From positions 1-61,123 of the forward strand of contig JAITRF010000136.1 in assembly GCA_031288535.1 (NCBI GenBank): 61,123 nt of DNA, given 5' to 3'. The position numbers and the translations under genes are program-made. The stretch is from Desulfovibrio sp. Its GTDB lineage: Bacteria; Desulfobacterota; Desulfovibrionia; Desulfovibrionales; Desulfovibrionaceae. This document shows, one piece after another, positions 37,871 to 48,893 of the stretch. Each line of letters starts with the position of its first letter. Positions within the stretch are counted from its first letter, which is position 1. The notes under the pieces are model-generated. The model did not search any database and was not told where the DNA came from. It saw only the letters and a list, made by a program, of their open reading frames with translations.

Positions 37871-39243
37871 TATAGATGGTTATCTGGGCCGGGGATTGGG
37901 GAAAAGACCGGCAGGCCGCTTTTGCCGTCAACCGCTGTCGCGCCTTGCGAGTTTTTTTCCGGTTTGCGCGCGGGCGTGCCCCGGACGCCTGCTCCAGAGG
38001 GCAGTCGCGTTGCCCGGGTCAGCAGGACAAGCCCGGCCCCGGAGCAGGCGTAGCGGGCACTCTGCTTTTGGCCGGGCAGGGCTATCGGGCCGGAAACGAT
38101 GCGCAAATCCATGGCTGTATCGCCGAGTCCGGAGTGTTTGCCCGCTCCTGCCGGGTCTTCGCTTTTTCTTTTCTCCCGGCCGCCGTGCGGGTTGATGATG
38201 CGCGCCGGGGCGGTTCCCGGACGGCGGGGTGCAAGAGAAAGGTCTGTTTGGCGCATTTGCTGCGCGTTCATCTCCAGATGCAGAAAACTGAAGGCCAGGT
38301 TTTCTTTCGGCAATCCGGCCAGTTTGCCGAGTCGGAGCAGGTCTTCCGGAACCGCGTTGGCTACGCAGGTAAAATGGCACCAGCCGGAAGGAGTTTTGCC
38401 CGGTTTGGCGTCTTTCTTCCAGCCAGTTTCGAATCTGGGCAGAAAGGGGCAGGGGGCGTCGTGCGTGCAGGGACTAAGTGTGTGGAAATCCCTGGCAATC
38501 GCCTCCTTGCGCGCCATGGCCACCAGTTTTCCGCCGAGGCGCGTGCCCGGCTCAAGGAGAAACAGCCGTCCTCCCGGCCGCAGGGCGCGTCCGGCTTTTT
38601 TCGCAACGGCTTCAAGGCCGGCGCCTGGTTTTTGCGTTTCGGGTTTTCCGTCCGTTTCGTTCAACACGTTGAGTATTGTGAGCAAATCCGCCCCGGCGCC
38701 CAAAGCGCCGGGAGGGAAAAGCCCTTTGGGACTGTGCATGAGCCTTATTCGCCAGGGGCAGTTTTTGCCCGTCATCTCCCGCAGTATGTCCGCGCCGATT
38801 TCAAGAGGCAGTTTCGCGCTGTCGGCGCAGATGAATTCCAGAGGTACGTGGCGCAATTCGGGTCTGGCGCACCACAGGGCCAGGGCCAGGGTCAGGGGGC
38901 CGCTTCCCAGGTCAAGCGCAACCGCTCCGGGGCGCAGTCCGAGATCGAGGCCGGGCAGCAGGCGGGAGAGGCGGCAGATATTCCAGGGCAGAAAATAACA
39001 GAGATAGGCGGCGGTCAATCGCGGCCACGCCCAGTAAGGGCGGGCCAGCTCTGCGCGCCTCACGGTCAGGATGCGGGACAGATCCCTAATCGCCGATGGC
39101 AGGTCGGCACGGTGCCGCGCCGGGATCGGAAAGACGCGGGCCGTCGCCTCCGCGAGCTTTTGCAGGTCCGCCTCAAAACCTGGCGGAGGAGGGCAGACCA
39201 CGTTGCGTCGAACGCCGTCGGCTTTCTTTTCAGGATGAGGCAT
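37867..39243 (-). CDS. Rsm22-like small ribosomal subunit methyltransferase
   Basis: A 458-residue protein of the Rsm22 family (mitochondrial small-subunit assembly factor and its bacterial relatives). A SAM-binding motif (VALDLGSGPLTLALALW) lies near residue 107, and the family-specific LTILNVLNETD and RALRPGGRLFLLEPGTRLGGKLVA follow. Conserved Cys in SPCTHDAPCPF and GWCHFTC suggest an Fe-S or Zn site, as in Rsm22. The ATG at 39243 overlaps the hom stop by 14 bases. The C-terminal 100 residues, after the RRPGTAPARII motif, are variable. The opposite-strand frame of similar length is a shadow. Confidence 0.82.
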   Translation of the reverse strand: MPHPEKKADGVRRNVVCPPPPGFEADLQKLAEATARVFPIPARHRADLPSAIRDLSRILTVRRAELARPYWAWPRLTAAYLCYFLPWNICRLSRLLPGLDLGLRPGAVALDLGSGPLTLALALWCARPELRHVPLEFICADSAKLPLEIGADILREMTGKNCPWRIRLMHSPKGLFPPGALGAGADLLTILNVLNETDGKPETQKPGAGLEAVAKKAGRALRPGGRLFLLEPGTRLGGKLVAMARKEAIARDFHTLSPCTHDAPCPFLPRFETGWKKDAKPGKTPSGWCHFTCVANAVPEDLLRLGKLAGLPKENLAFSFLHLEMNAQQMRQTDLSLAPRRPGTAPARIINPHGGREKRKSEDPAGAGKHSGLGDTAMDLRIVSGPIALPGQKQSARYACSGAGLVLLTRATRLPSGAGVRGTPARKPEKNSQGATAVDGKSGLPVFSPIPGPDNHLY

Positions 39244-40597
39244 TCGCGCTTCTGGCCAGTACCCGGAAATGCACGGGCTTCTCCCGCACAAAGACACTGT
39301 TTTCGAGGCTGATCAGGGCTTTGCGGATCCCCGCCACCGGGGCCGAATGGGTCATGATCAAAAGGGGCACGCACTCGCCTTTGTCCCTGATCCCGATCGG
39401 AGATTCCCCGGCGTCGCCTTTCTGGTTAACCTCGGCGATGGATATGCGGTTGTCCGCCAGAATTCCCGCCACGTCGCGGAGCACGCCCGGCTTGTCCAGC
39501 ACAGTCAGGCGGATATACCAGGGACTGAAGCAGTCGCTGTCCGGCTTTACGCGCGCGACGACTGCCCTGCGGCGTAAGGGGAAACCCGTGTTGTCCGGGG
39601 TGGTGCCCCTGGCGATTTCCAGAATGTCGGCGAGCACGGAACCCGCCGTGGGCAGGCCGCCTGCGCCCCTGCCGTGCAAAAAGAGCGAGCCGCAGGCGTT
39701 GCCCTCAATGCGCACGGCGTTGTACGCCCCTTCGACCCTGGCCAGGAGAAACTTCTCGTGCACCAGGGCCGGGCACACGCCCGCCTCCATGCGGCCTTCG
39801 GAGGGGTCTTCCACCGCCTCGCTCCGGGCGTATCCGATGAGTTTGACGCGATAACCGAATTCACGCGCATAGCGGATGTCGGCCCGGGTCACGCCGGAGA
39901 TGCCCTCTATCGGTATGTTTCTGTACGGGTAATCTATTCCCCAGGCCAGGCGGATGAGCAGGGCGAGTTTGTGCGCGGCGTCGAACCCGTCTATGTCCAG
40001 GGTCGGATCCATCTCCGCGTAGCCCAGTTCCTGGGCTTTGCTTAAAGCCGACGCGAAATCCCGGCCCTTCTCGCTCATTTCGGAGAGGATGAAATTGCAG
40101 GTGCCGTTCAAGATGCCGAGCAGGTTGTCAATGCGGTTGCCGGCCAGGGATGCGCGCAGGGTTCTGATTATGGGGATGGCCCCGCAGACTGCCGCCTCGT
40201 AGCCGAGATGCAGGTCGTTTTTTTCGGCCAGTTCGAAAAGGCTGCCGCCCTGCTCGGCCAGCAGGGCCTTGTTGGCCGTAACCACGCTTTTTCCGCTTTC
40301 AAGCGCGCGGCGGATGATGCAACCGGCCTGGTCCACCCCGCCGATCAGTTCTACAAGCACGGCAATTTCCGAATCCCCCAGCAGGTCTTCGGCCTTGTCC
40401 GTAAGGATTGCGTTCTCCGGCAAAGGATAGGCCCGGGGACGGGAGAGGTCGCGTACCAGGACGCGTTTGATGCGCACCTCGCGGCCGGTTCGGGCGAAAA
40501 TTTCATCCCGGTTTTCCCGCAGGATGCGCACAAGGCCTGCGCCGACCGTTCCGAAGCCTGCAAGTCCCAGGATAAGGGGAGGGCGTTTGTCAGACAT
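39230..40597 (-). CDS. hom: Homoserine dehydrogenase
   Basis: A 455-residue NAD(P)-dependent enzyme that reduces aspartate semialdehyde to homoserine for threonine and methionine. The N-terminal [13 protein letters not shown] loop, the catalytic-domain signature [24 protein letters not shown], and a C-terminal ACT domain ([26 protein letters not shown]) are complete, so threonine feedback is expected. It overlaps the alaC stop by eight bases and is followed by the Rsm22-like gene. Confidence 0.96.
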   Translation of the reverse strand: MSDKRPPLILGLAGFGTVGAGLVRILRENRDEIFARTGREVRIKRVLVRDLSRPRAYPLPENAILTDKAEDLLGDSEIAVLVELIGGVDQAGCIIRRALESGKSVVTANKALLAEQGGSLFELAEKNDLHLGYEAAVCGAIPIIRTLRASLAGNRIDNLLGILNGTCNFILSEMSEKGRDFASALSKAQELGYAEMDPTLDIDGFDAAHKLALLIRLAWGIDYPYRNIPIEGISGVTRADIRYAREFGYRVKLIGYARSEAVEDPSEGRMEAGVCPALVHEKFLLARVEGAYNAVRIEGNACGSLFLHGRGAGGLPTAGSVLADILEIARGTTPDNTGFPLRRRAVVARVKPDSDCFSPWYIRLTVLDKPGVLRDVAGILADNRISIAEVNQKGDAGESPIGIRDKGECVPLLIMTHSAPVAGIRKALISLENSVFVREKPVHFRVLARSANASS

Positions 40598-41789
40598 CGC
40601 TTCCCGCCTTGGAAAGAGCTTTTTTAATGCCGCGCACGGCCTGGTTGGTGCGGTGCTGGTTTTCTATAAGCGCGAAACGCACGTGGTCGTCGCCGAGCGA
40701 GCCGAAACCCAGGCCGGGCGATACCGCCACATGGCCTTCCTTCAACAGCAGCTTGGAAAATTCCACTGATCCCATGGAGCAGAATTCTTCCGGGATACGC
40801 GCCCAGACAAACATGGTGCCTCTGGGCGCCGGCACTTCCCAGCCGATGCGGGCAAGACCTTCAATGAGCCAGTCCCGGCGTTGCCTGTAGGTGTCGCAGA
40901 TCTGCGCCACCTCGTCGTCAATTCCGTGCAGGGGGGCGTTCAGGGCCACGGTCGCGGCTATCTGGATAGGTTGAAAAATACCGTAGTCCAGATAACTTTT
41001 GATGCGCTGCAAGGCATGGATCATTTCCCGGTTGCCGACGCAAAATCCGACCCTCCATCCGGCCATTGAATAACTCTTGGACATGGAGAAAAATTCCACT
41101 CCCACATCCTTGGCGCCCTCCGCCTGCATGAAGCTCGGTGCCTGGTATCCGTCAAAGACAAGGTCGGCATACGCCAGATCGTGCACCACCAGGATTTTGT
41201 GTTCTTTGGCGAAGTCGACTATTTTCCGGAAGAAGTCCAGGCTCGTCACCTCGGTGGTCGGGTTGTGCGGGTAGCTGATGATCAGGAGTTTTGGCTGGGG
41301 CCAGGTCTGACGCACGGCCAAGGTCAGGTCCTCGAAAAAGTTCCGCTCGCGTCCGATCGGGATGCGGCGCACGTCCGCGCCGGCAATTATCGGCGCATAG
41401 GTGTGGATGGGATAAGTGGGGTCCGGGGTCAGAACAACGTCGCCGGGCGAGAGCATGGCCAGGGCAAGGTGGGCCAGCCCTTCCTTGGCGCCCATGGTGG
41501 CTATGGCTTCTGTCTCCGGATCGAGATAAACTGCGTAGCGGCGGTTGTACCAGTCGCAGACGGCCTTGCGCAGATTCGGGATGCCGCGCGAAGCGGAGTA
41601 GCGGTGGTTCACAGGTTTGGCCGCCGCTTCCACGACCTTGTCCACGATAAATTGCGGGGTGGCCAGATCCGGGTTGCCCATGCCGAAATCCACCACGTCG
41701 ATGTTGTTGCGGCGCATCTGCATCTTCAGATCCGTGACCACCGAAAAGACATAGGGGGGCAGGCGGCGCATTCTGGGGAACTGATCCAT
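40590..41789 (-). CDS. alaC: Glutamate-pyruvate (alanine) aminotransferase, AlaC type
   Basis: A 399-residue class I PLP aminotransferase. The start [22 protein letters not shown], the [16 protein letters not shown] stretch, the PLP Lys in [16 protein letters not shown] and the C-terminal [22 protein letters not shown] closely follow E. coli AlaC and its relatives. It would make alanine from pyruvate and glutamate. The ATG at 41789 lies ten bases after GGAG. The longer frame upstream reads repeat sequence. First gene of the alaC-hom-rsm22-like operon. Confidence 0.93.
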   Translation of the reverse strand: MDQFPRMRRLPPYVFSVVTDLKMQMRRNNIDVVDFGMGNPDLATPQFIVDKVVEAAAKPVNHRYSASRGIPNLRKAVCDWYNRRYAVYLDPETEAIATMGAKEGLAHLALAMLSPGDVVLTPDPTYPIHTYAPIIAGADVRRIPIGRERNFFEDLTLAVRQTWPQPKLLIISYPHNPTTEVTSLDFFRKIVDFAKEHKILVVHDLAYADLVFDGYQAPSFMQAEGAKDVGVEFFSMSKSYSMAGWRVGFCVGNREMIHALQRIKSYLDYGIFQPIQIAATVALNAPLHGIDDEVAQICDTYRQRRDWLIEGLARIGWEVPAPRGTMFVWARIPEEFCSMGSVEFSKLLLKEGHVAVSPGLGFGSLGDDHVRFALIENQHRTNQAVRGIKKALSKAGSDV

Positions 41790-41824
41790 CAATTCGGTCT
41801 CCGCGTTGCTTTGTGTGCTCTGTT

Positions 41825-41987
41825 TGGGTTTTGTAGTGTCTACTTTCGCAGGTAACCACCAGAACATTTTGCTCTTGAGATTGTCGCTTGCCGGCGAAAC
41901 AACTTCTCCTTGCGACAATCTCGCGGCGGGGATTTGCCGACAAATCTCCGCGGGGCGGTTTATACATTTTCAATGCCAAACCGCTCC
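41825..41987. repeat. Intergenic repeat composite between alaC and uvrB
   Basis: The hairpin module found at 32583 lies at 41825-41860 in reverse orientation, followed by a near-complete family A copy (41861-41987: AGAACATTTTGCTCTTGAG to CAATGCCAAACCGCTCC). It occupies the divergent promoter region of alaC and uvrB. Confidence 0.75.
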
Positions 41988-42060
41988 AGCTTTGGCTGGT
42001 TTTGCCTGATAGCCCGATTTATATTATATTCCAGGCGAGGGTTCTGTAAAGGGAAGAATA

Positions 42061-44121
42061 ATGGGAAGAAATACAAGGACAGGCAAGGCCCCGGAACCGG
42101 GCGTCTTTCGCCTGGAAAGCCAGTATGTGCCGCGCGGGGATCAGCCAGAGGCCATCGAGATGCTGAGCGCGAACATCAGAGAGGGGGTGAAGGATCAGGT
42201 GCTGCTCGGCGTCACCGGCTCAGGCAAGACTTTCACCATGGCCCACACTATTGCCGCCGTGAATCGTCCCGCCCTGATCCTGGCTCCCAACAAAACACTG
42301 GCCGCGCAGCTCTACAGCGAATTCCGGGTGCTTTTTCCGCACAACGCCGTGGAGTATTTTGTCAGTTATTACGACTATTATCAGCCCGAGGCCTATGTCC
42401 CGGCCTCGGATACCTATATAGAAAAAGATTCCTCCATCAACGACAACATAGACAAGCTGCGCCACGCCGCCACCCACGCCCTGCTTACCCGGCGCGACGT
42501 GATCATAGTGGCTTCGGTTTCCTGCATCTACGGGCTGGGTTCGCCGGAATACTACGCCCGTCTGGTCATTCCGGTGGAGGTCGGGCAGCGCCTTGCGCGC
42601 GAGGAGGTGATCGCGCGCCTGGTGGATATCCAGTACACCCGCAATGACTATGATTTTCATCGGGCTACCTTCCGGGTGCGCGGCGACGTTCTGGAGGTCA
42701 TTCCCTCCTATGAGCACGAGCGCGCCCTGCGCCTGGAATTTTTCGGGGACGAGATCGAGGCCATATCCGAGGTGGACCCCCTGACCGGCAAGGTGCTGAA
42801 CCCGGTGGGCAAAAGCGTAATTTATCCGGCCAGCCACTATGTCTCGGACCGCGACAACCTGTTGCGGGCCGTATCCGATATCCGCGAAGAACTCAGGTTC
42901 TGCCTGACCGAGCATCAGGCTAACAACCGCCTGGTGGAGGCGCAACGTCTGGAGCAGCGCACTTTGCTTGACCTGGAGATGATGGAGCAGATCGGCTATT
43001 GCAGTGGGGTGGAGAACTACTCCAGGCATTTGGACGACCGGGCGGCAGGTTCCCCCCCCTCCTGTCTGCTGGACTATTTTCCCGATGATTTTTTGCTTTT
43101 CGTGGACGAATCCCATATCACCATCCCCCAGGTCGGCGGCATGTTCAGAGGAGACCGCTCGCGCAAGGAAACTCTGGTGCGTTACGGCTTTCGTCTGCCT
43201 TCGGCACTGGACAACCGGCCTCTGTCCTTTGAGGAATTTCTGGCCCGCATCGGTCAGAGCGTCTATGTCTCCGCCACCCCCGGCCCCTGGGAATTGGACC
43301 GCTCCCAAGGGCTGGTTGTGGAGCAGATTATCCGGCCCACCGGCCTTGTAGATCCGGTCTGCGAGGTGCGGCCGACGCGCGCCCAGATGGACGATCTCCT
43401 GGCCGAATGCCGGCTTTGCGCGCAAAACGGTTCGCGTGCCCTGGTCACTACCCTGACCAAACGTCTGGCCGAGGATTTGACGGATTATTTCGGCTCCATG
43501 GGGATCAGGGCCAAGTACCTGCATTCGGATATAGACACCCTTGAGCGCATGAGCATCATCCATGCCTTGCGCAAAGGGGAATTCGACGTGCTTGTGGGTA
43601 TCAACCTCCTGCGCGAGGGACTGGATATCCCGGAGGTATCTCTGGTAGCCATTCTGGATGCGGACAAGGAGGGTTTTCTGCGTTCCACCGGGTCCCTTGT
43701 GCAGACTTTCGGACGCGCCGCACGCAATGTGAGCGGCCGCGTGATTCTCTATGCCGACCGCGTGACCGCCTCCATGCGCGCGGCAATGGAGGAAACGGCC
43801 AGACGGCGCGAGCGGCAGGAAAGCTTCAACATAAGCCGGGGCATAACCCCGGTGGGTATCAGTAAGGATGTTGATACGCCCTTTGACGGGCTTTTCCCCT
43901 CCCCCGGCCGGGAAGATGCGCGTCAGGAACGTAAGGGATCATCTTCGTCCGCGCCGGCTTCGGACCCGCGCGAGCTGGCCCGTCTTGTCCAGGGTCTGGA
44001 GAAGGAAATGCGCGCGGCCGCGCGCGAACTGGAATTCGAGCAGGCCGCGGTTCTGCGCGACCGTATCCGCGACTTGCGTAAATGTCTCCTGCTTTCCGGA
44101 ACGGAAGAGAAAAGTCCATGA
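42061..44121 (+). CDS. uvrB: Excinuclease ABC subunit B
   Basis: A 686-residue helicase-like protein that verifies damage and recruits UvrC in nucleotide excision repair. Walker [11 protein letters not shown], the beta-hairpin [27 protein letters not shown], helicase motifs [32 protein letters not shown] and [14 protein letters not shown], and the C-terminal UvrC-binding UVR domain ([18 protein letters not shown]) are all present. AAGGGAAG precedes the ATG. The ligA gene starts 31 bases later. Confidence 0.97.
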   Translation: MGRNTRTGKAPEPGVFRLESQYVPRGDQPEAIEMLSANIREGVKDQVLLGVTGSGKTFTMAHTIAAVNRPALILAPNKTLAAQLYSEFRVLFPHNAVEYFVSYYDYYQPEAYVPASDTYIEKDSSINDNIDKLRHAATHALLTRRDVIIVASVSCIYGLGSPEYYARLVIPVEVGQRLAREEVIARLVDIQYTRNDYDFHRATFRVRGDVLEVIPSYEHERALRLEFFGDEIEAISEVDPLTGKVLNPVGKSVIYPASHYVSDRDNLLRAVSDIREELRFCLTEHQANNRLVEAQRLEQRTLLDLEMMEQIGYCSGVENYSRHLDDRAAGSPPSCLLDYFPDDFLLFVDESHITIPQVGGMFRGDRSRKETLVRYGFRLPSALDNRPLSFEEFLARIGQSVYVSATPGPWELDRSQGLVVEQIIRPTGLVDPVCEVRPTRAQMDDLLAECRLCAQNGSRALVTTLTKRLAEDLTDYFGSMGIRAKYLHSDIDTLERMSIIHALRKGEFDVLVGINLLREGLDIPEVSLVAILDADKEGFLRSTGSLVQTFGRAARNVSGRVILYADRVTASMRAAMEETARRRERQESFNISRGITPVGISKDVDTPFDGLFPSPGREDARQERKGSSSSAPASDPRELARLVQGLEKEMRAAARELEFEQAAVLRDRIRDLRKCLLLSGTEEKSP

Positions 44122-44152
44122 AACTTTTTGGAGCGCGAAAGAGGTGCGAAGT

Positions 44153-46309
44153 ATGAGAGACGGAGAGGAAAAGGTCGCGCCGGAGGCGACGGCCGCGCGC
44201 GTCGCGCAGTTGATCGAGCTTTTGGAGTATCACGGGCGGCGTTATCATGTGCTGGACGATCCGGAGATCTCCGATGCGGAGTATGACGCCATGTTCGTTG
44301 AACTGCTCGGCCTGGAGGAGGAGTATCCGGCCTTGCGCTTGCCGCATTCCCCGACCTTGCGCGTGGGCGGGGAGATTTTGGAGAGCCTGCCCTCCCGCGC
44401 CCATTCCCTGCCCATGTACAGCCTGGACAACGTTTTCAGCCTGAGCGAGGGCCGGGACTACGTGCGCAAACTCCTGCGCCTTTTGCCGGACGAGGATGAA
44501 AGCTCTCTATCCTTCTGGATGGAGCCGAAGATGGACGGTTTGGCCATGGAACTGATTTATGAACGCGGTTTTTTCGTCCGGGCTCTGACCAGAGGGGATG
44601 GGCTGACAGGTGAAGAGGTTACCGGCAATATGCGCACGGTGCGCAATGTGCCCCTGCGCCTTTCCGGCCCTGTTCCCGAACTTGTCGAGGTGCGGGGTGA
44701 GGTGCTGATCAGCAGGAAGGATTTCGCCGCCTTGAACGCCCGTCAGGAACAGAGCGGGGGCAAGCTGTTCGCGAACCCGCGCAACGCCGCCGCCGGGTCC
44801 GTACGCCAGCTTGATTCCTCCGTTGCAGCCCGCCGGCCCCTGCGTTTTTTAGCCTACGGCACGGGGCGCGTCGAATGGGACAAAGCCTGGAGCACGCAAC
44901 AGGAGTTGATGTTCTGGATCCGGGATCTGGGTTTTGAGATCGCCCCCAATGCGGAGCTTTGTCCCTCCTTCGTCGCTTTGGAGGAATGGTGGAATTCCCT
45001 GGTCGCGGCGCGCGATTCCTTTCCCTTCGATCTGGATGGGGCGGTAGCCAAGATCAACAGTCTGGCTTTGCAGGAAAAGCTGGGCTTTACCTCCAGGGCG
45101 CCCCGCTTCGCGGTGGCCTTCAAGTTCGCTGCGCCGCGCGCGCGCGCCAGGCTTCTGGACATCAGCCTTCAGGTCGGGCGTACCGGGACCCTGACCCCGG
45201 TGGCCAATCTCTCCCCGGTCAATGTCGGCGGGGTGGTGGTGCGCCGCGCCACCTTGCACAACGAGGACGAGATTCGGGTCAAAGATCTGCGCATCGGCGA
45301 TACGGTGCTGGTGCAAAGGGCCGGAGACGTCATCCCGGAGGTTGTGGCGGCCTTGCCCGAACTGCGCGACGGCACGGAAAAGGTTTTTGTCTTTCCCGCG
45401 TTCTGCCCGGAATGTGGCGGCAGCGTTTTCCGGGAGAAGGGTGAATCCGCCGTGCGTTGCTTAAACCGGGCCTGTCCGGCCGTGCTGCGGGAATCTGTCA
45501 AGCATTTTGTGTCCAAGGCCGGTCTGGATATCCAGGGTTGGGGAGGAAAATTGGCGGAACAGTTGCTGCGGGCAAAACTCCTGTACAGTCCGGCCGATAT
45601 TTTCGCCCTGAAGGATGATGACCTGCTAAGACTGGAGCGCCAGAGGGAAAAATCCGTAGCCAACCTGCGCGCGGCCCTTGAGGACGTGCGCCGAAACTGC
45701 ACCCTGCCCCGGTTGATTTCCGCTCTGGGCATCCGCCATGTGGGAGAGGAGACGGCCAAGGCCCTGGCCGGGGAATTCGGCTCCCTTGACGCCTTGAGTG
45801 CGGCGGATGTCGGAGCACTGTGCCGGGTCAGAGACGTGGGTCCTGAAGTCGCCTCCTCCATCCGGGATTTTTTTATGGCCGAGGGCAACCGGCGTTTGCT
45901 TGAAGATTTACGCGGGCAGGGGGTTTGGCCGACGGCGCGGGCAAAATCCGTGGCTGAACCCGAAGCGGGGCGGCTGCGCCAGGGGCTTCTGCCCTTTTCT
46001 CCTGGGGCGGAGAAAGAAGGGAATGGGGCGGAAAGAGAAAGCCCCAAACCCGGCGCTTCTCCCCTGTACGGCAAGACCATACTGTTTACCGGGGCGCTTT
46101 CCGCGCTGGGCAGAAGCGAAGCTTCCCATCTTGCGGAAAAGGCCGGGGCCGAGGTTCTGTCCAGGGTCTCGGCGCGCCTCGATTATCTTGTGGTCGGGGA
46201 CAAGCCGGGTTCCAAGTTAAAGAAGGCCGGGACACTGGGAGTAGTAATTCTGGACGAGGAGGAATTTTTACGGATGGTGAACGCGCCGGTTGCGCCCGAG
46301 GAGGCATAG
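44153..46309 (+). CDS. ligA: NAD-dependent DNA ligase
   Basis: A 718-residue ligase. The adenylated Lys126 lies in KMDG (126-129), followed by the nucleotidyltransferase and OB domains (VGRTGTLTPVANLSPVNVGG), a four-Cys zinc finger (CPECGG ... CLNRACPA), helix-hairpin-helix repeats and a C-terminal BRCT domain. AAAGAGG precedes the ATG at 44153. A linker of about 35 residues between the HhH and BRCT domains is longer than usual. The last 42 bases overlap the opposing alr gene. It is in a likely operon with uvrB. Confidence 0.96.
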   Translation: MRDGEEKVAPEATAARVAQLIELLEYHGRRYHVLDDPEISDAEYDAMFVELLGLEEEYPALRLPHSPTLRVGGEILESLPSRAHSLPMYSLDNVFSLSEGRDYVRKLLRLLPDEDESSLSFWMEPKMDGLAMELIYERGFFVRALTRGDGLTGEEVTGNMRTVRNVPLRLSGPVPELVEVRGEVLISRKDFAALNARQEQSGGKLFANPRNAAAGSVRQLDSSVAARRPLRFLAYGTGRVEWDKAWSTQQELMFWIRDLGFEIAPNAELCPSFVALEEWWNSLVAARDSFPFDLDGAVAKINSLALQEKLGFTSRAPRFAVAFKFAAPRARARLLDISLQVGRTGTLTPVANLSPVNVGGVVVRRATLHNEDEIRVKDLRIGDTVLVQRAGDVIPEVVAALPELRDGTEKVFVFPAFCPECGGSVFREKGESAVRCLNRACPAVLRESVKHFVSKAGLDIQGWGGKLAEQLLRAKLLYSPADIFALKDDDLLRLERQREKSVANLRAALEDVRRNCTLPRLISALGIRHVGEETAKALAGEFGSLDALSAADVGALCRVRDVGPEVASSIRDFFMAEGNRRLLEDLRGQGVWPTARAKSVAEPEAGRLRQGLLPFSPGAEKEGNGAERESPKPGASPLYGKTILFTGALSALGRSEASHLAEKAGAEVLSRVSARLDYLVVGDKPGSKLKKAGTLGVVILDEEEFLRMVNAPVAPEEA

Positions 46310-47491
46310 GACCTCATAAACAATGCTTCCCCAAGTCTTGGCCGTTTCTTCGCCGCTGACGGCTTCGGCGTAGGGTCCGCCGATCAGCCAGGCCCGTAGC
46401 GGCCATCCGGCGTCGTCAGGCAGGGCCGAGATATCCAGAGCGCTCATCTGCATGGAAACTCGTCCGATGACCGGCGCGCGTTTTCCGCATACGCAGACTT
46501 CGCCCCTGTTGGACAGGCCGCGCGAGAACCCGTCCGCGTATCCGGCGGCCATGATGCCGACCCTGGTGTCCTTGACGGCGGTGAACGTCAGGCCGTAGCC
46601 CAGGCTTTCCCCCGCCCTGATCCGGCGTTCGCTGATGAGCGGCGCGCTGACGGCCATGGCAGGCCGCAGCCCGCTGCCTTCCTTTTCCATGGCTGTGCCG
46701 GCGAATGGGTTGTAGCCGTACAGGGCGATGCCGGGACGGCAGATATGCGGGCCGATCGTTTCGCCGATTTCGGAGGCCAGCAGGGTGCCTGCGGAATTGG
46801 CAAGGGAGGCGGCCAGGAGCGGCCACTCCACGCGCAGGACGGAGAGCGCGGCGGCAAATTTTTTTGCCTGGACGCGCGTATTTTCAGGCCCGCTATCGCT
46901 GTCGGCCGAGTGCAGGTGCGATACGGCGAGCAAGGGGCGCACTCCGGGAATTTTCCGTAAGGCCTCGCGCAGATGGGGAAGGTCTTCCGCATCGAAGCCC
47001 AGCCTGGCCATGCCCGTATTGCATTTGATTCCTATGGCCAGTTCCCCTGCGATAGAGGGCAGGGTTTTCAGGATCTCAAGCTGGCGCGCGTTGTATATCA
47101 GGGGGATTATGCCGTGCCTGACGCAGAGATACAGGTCGTCCGGCCCGGTTAAGCCGAGCAGGGAAAGTATGGGCGGAAAACTTCTTTCTCCGCCGGCCCC
47201 GGCAAGGCCGAGGCGCAGTTCGACCGCCTCGCGGACATCGCCGGAAGCGAAAAAATCCACTCCCGCCCGCATCAGTTCCCGGCTGACCTCGATATGCCCG
47301 TGCCCGTAGGCATCGGCCTTGACCACCGCTATGAGGTCCGGCCAGGAAAAGGCCATGTCCCCTTGCGGTAGGGGCAGAAAGGCTTGGCCGCCGGGGCGCG
47401 ATCCCCGTGCCTTGTCCCGCAACAGGGCGTGGTTGGCGCGGATGTTGGAGAGAAAGATTTCAGCCAGGAGTTGGTCTTGCGGATCAGGCAT
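46268..47491 (-). CDS. alr: Alanine racemase
   Basis: A 407-residue PLP enzyme that makes D-alanine for peptidoglycan. The PLP Lys58 lies in VVKADAYGHG, and the C-terminal catalytic Tyr region reads ESLGYGLTFTAVKDTRVG, with GRVSMQM downstream. An insertion of about 15 residues (RGSRPGGQAFLPLPQGD) precedes the Lys motif. The coding 3' end overlaps ligA by 42 bases on the opposite strand, and a nearby stop for either gene has no space for a terminator between them. Confidence 0.95.
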   Translation of the reverse strand: MPDPQDQLLAEIFLSNIRANHALLRDKARGSRPGGQAFLPLPQGDMAFSWPDLIAVVKADAYGHGHIEVSRELMRAGVDFFASGDVREAVELRLGLAGAGGERSFPPILSLLGLTGPDDLYLCVRHGIIPLIYNARQLEILKTLPSIAGELAIGIKCNTGMARLGFDAEDLPHLREALRKIPGVRPLLAVSHLHSADSDSGPENTRVQAKKFAAALSVLRVEWPLLAASLANSAGTLLASEIGETIGPHICRPGIALYGYNPFAGTAMEKEGSGLRPAMAVSAPLISERRIRAGESLGYGLTFTAVKDTRVGIMAAGYADGFSRGLSNRGEVCVCGKRAPVIGRVSMQMSALDISALPDDAGWPLRAWLIGGPYAEAVSGEETAKTWGSIVYEVLCLLGRNRRVHHP

Positions 47492-47499
47492 GGTGGGGA

Positions 47500-48648
47500 T
47501 CAGGGCGCGGATTTGCCGCCGGTTTCACGTTCGCCGATGTCGGCGGCCAAAACGCCGGGGGCAAGGCCGAGTTGTCCCTCCGACACCACCGTGTCTCCTG
47601 CCGCCACCCCGGAGAGGATCATCACAAGACCTTCCGTTCCGGTTTCGGTGGTCACGTTGACCGGCTTGACCCGGTAGCGGCCCGGCCCGGCTTCCGGGGC
47701 CGCTTCGGCCGCATAGACGTAAGGCCCGGAAATTCCTTCCTGCACGGCCCGATCCGGGAGCACGACGGCGTCTTTCAAAGTGGCGAGGACCAAGGTCACG
47801 CGCACGAACTGTCCGGGCCAGAGGCGGTTGTCTTCGTTGGGAAACAGCGCGTGCAGGCGTATGCTCCCCGTGCTGCGGTCCACTTCGTTGTTCACGGCCG
47901 TCACCTTGCCGGGGATGGGTTTGCCCCGGTCTCCTTCCGGCAGCACCTCGATCGGCAGGATACCATTGCTTATGATCTCCAGAAGGTCCGGCAGTCGGCG
48001 CTCGGTCACGGTAAACTGCACTTCCGCCGGGCGCAGGGAGTTGATCACGACCAGGGTGCGCTCGTCATTCGCCTTGATGACGTTGCCGCGGCGCACCAAG
48101 ATGTCTCCGAGTTTTCCGGATATGGGCGCGCGGATTTCGGAATATTCCCGGTTCAGTTCTGCCGTCTGCAAAGCCGCCATGTCCCGTTCTATATCGGCGC
48201 GGATGGTTTTTTCCGCCGTGGCGACCAGATCAAAGGCTTCGCGGCTGATCACGTCCTGTTTGACCAGGGTGGTATAACGGGCCAGGTCCTGGCGGGCTTT
48301 CTCCAGCAGGGCCTGGTTGCGCGCCAGACTGGCCCGGGCTTCCGCCACTGCGGCGTCAAAGGGGCGCGGGTCCAGGCGGAAGAGGAGATCCCCGGCGTTT
48401 ACTTCCTGGCCGGGATGGATCGGGGCTTCGACAATCTGGCCGCCTACCTGGGATTTGACCTGGACGGTGGAAAAGGCCTCCACATTGCCGACGGTTTCCA
48501 GAATGCGCGGAATATCGCGTTTTTCCGCCCGCACCAGGCGCACGGGCATGGCGCGTTCCTGGCTCGCGGAATCGGAACTTCCGCCGCAACCCGCAAACGG
48601 CAGGCCGAGTGCCAGACAGAGGAGCAGGGCGGGCAGGCGTATGCTCAT
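47500..48648 (-). CDS. RND efflux periplasmic adaptor, MdtA-like lipoprotein
   Basis: A 382-residue membrane-fusion protein with a lipobox (LPFAGC), so it is lipid-anchored on the periplasmic face. Biotinyl-lipoyl-like halves (VQVKSQVGGQIVEAPIHPGQEVNAGDLLFRLD and IRAPISGKLGDILVRRGNVI) bracket a coiled-coil hairpin, and a beta-barrel domain (LWPGQFVRVTLVLA) follows. It lies eight bases upstream of alr on the same strand. No RND pump gene is in the window. The pump may lie on the 5' side of a former operon interrupted by repeat C, but this is not shown. Confidence 0.9.
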   Translation of the reverse strand: MSIRLPALLLCLALGLPFAGCGGSSDSASQERAMPVRLVRAEKRDIPRILETVGNVEAFSTVQVKSQVGGQIVEAPIHPGQEVNAGDLLFRLDPRPFDAAVAEARASLARNQALLEKARQDLARYTTLVKQDVISREAFDLVATAEKTIRADIERDMAALQTAELNREYSEIRAPISGKLGDILVRRGNVIKANDERTLVVINSLRPAEVQFTVTERRLPDLLEIISNGILPIEVLPEGDRGKPIPGKVTAVNNEVDRSTGSIRLHALFPNEDNRLWPGQFVRVTLVLATLKDAVVLPDRAVQEGISGPYVYAAEAAPEAGPGRYRVKPVNVTTETGTEGLVMILSGVAAGDTVVSEGQLGLAPGVLAADIGERETGGKSAP

Positions 48649-48826
48649 ATTCCTTTTAAGCGGGTAAAAGTTGGGGCATTTTCAAGGTAAAACGCCAGAC
48701 GGCGGACGACGTCCATTTATTCGAATTTCAAATCAAAACTGCGTCCATGCAGTTTTGATTCGTCGGCAAGGAGGGAAACGCGGTCCCGCCTTGCCTTGCG
48801 AAATGCTTCACATTTCGGTGCGACAT

Positions 48827-48893
48827 CCTGTCACGCTTTTCATTTCCAGATCAAAACGGGGGCGTTTTTGATCTGTAAATGGAATTATTCTGA
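48827..48893. repeat. Dispersed repeat, family C (copy 1)
   Basis: CCTGTCACGCTTTTCATTTC followed by a long hairpin (48841-48882; arms CATTTCCAGATCAAAA and TTTTTGATCTGTAAATG). It matches 53030-53095 in sequence and structure. It lies in the 595-base gap upstream of the RND adaptor gene, where I see no coding sequence. Another inverted repeat (CAAAACTGC ... GCAGTTTTG) at about 48736-48758 precedes it. Confidence 0.6.

Noticed and set aside
37876..39312. 478-codon plus-strand frame
   Set aside because: It is antisense to the Rsm22-like gene, which has recognisable SAM motifs, a start overlapping hom and sensible composition. The plus frame shows no domain.
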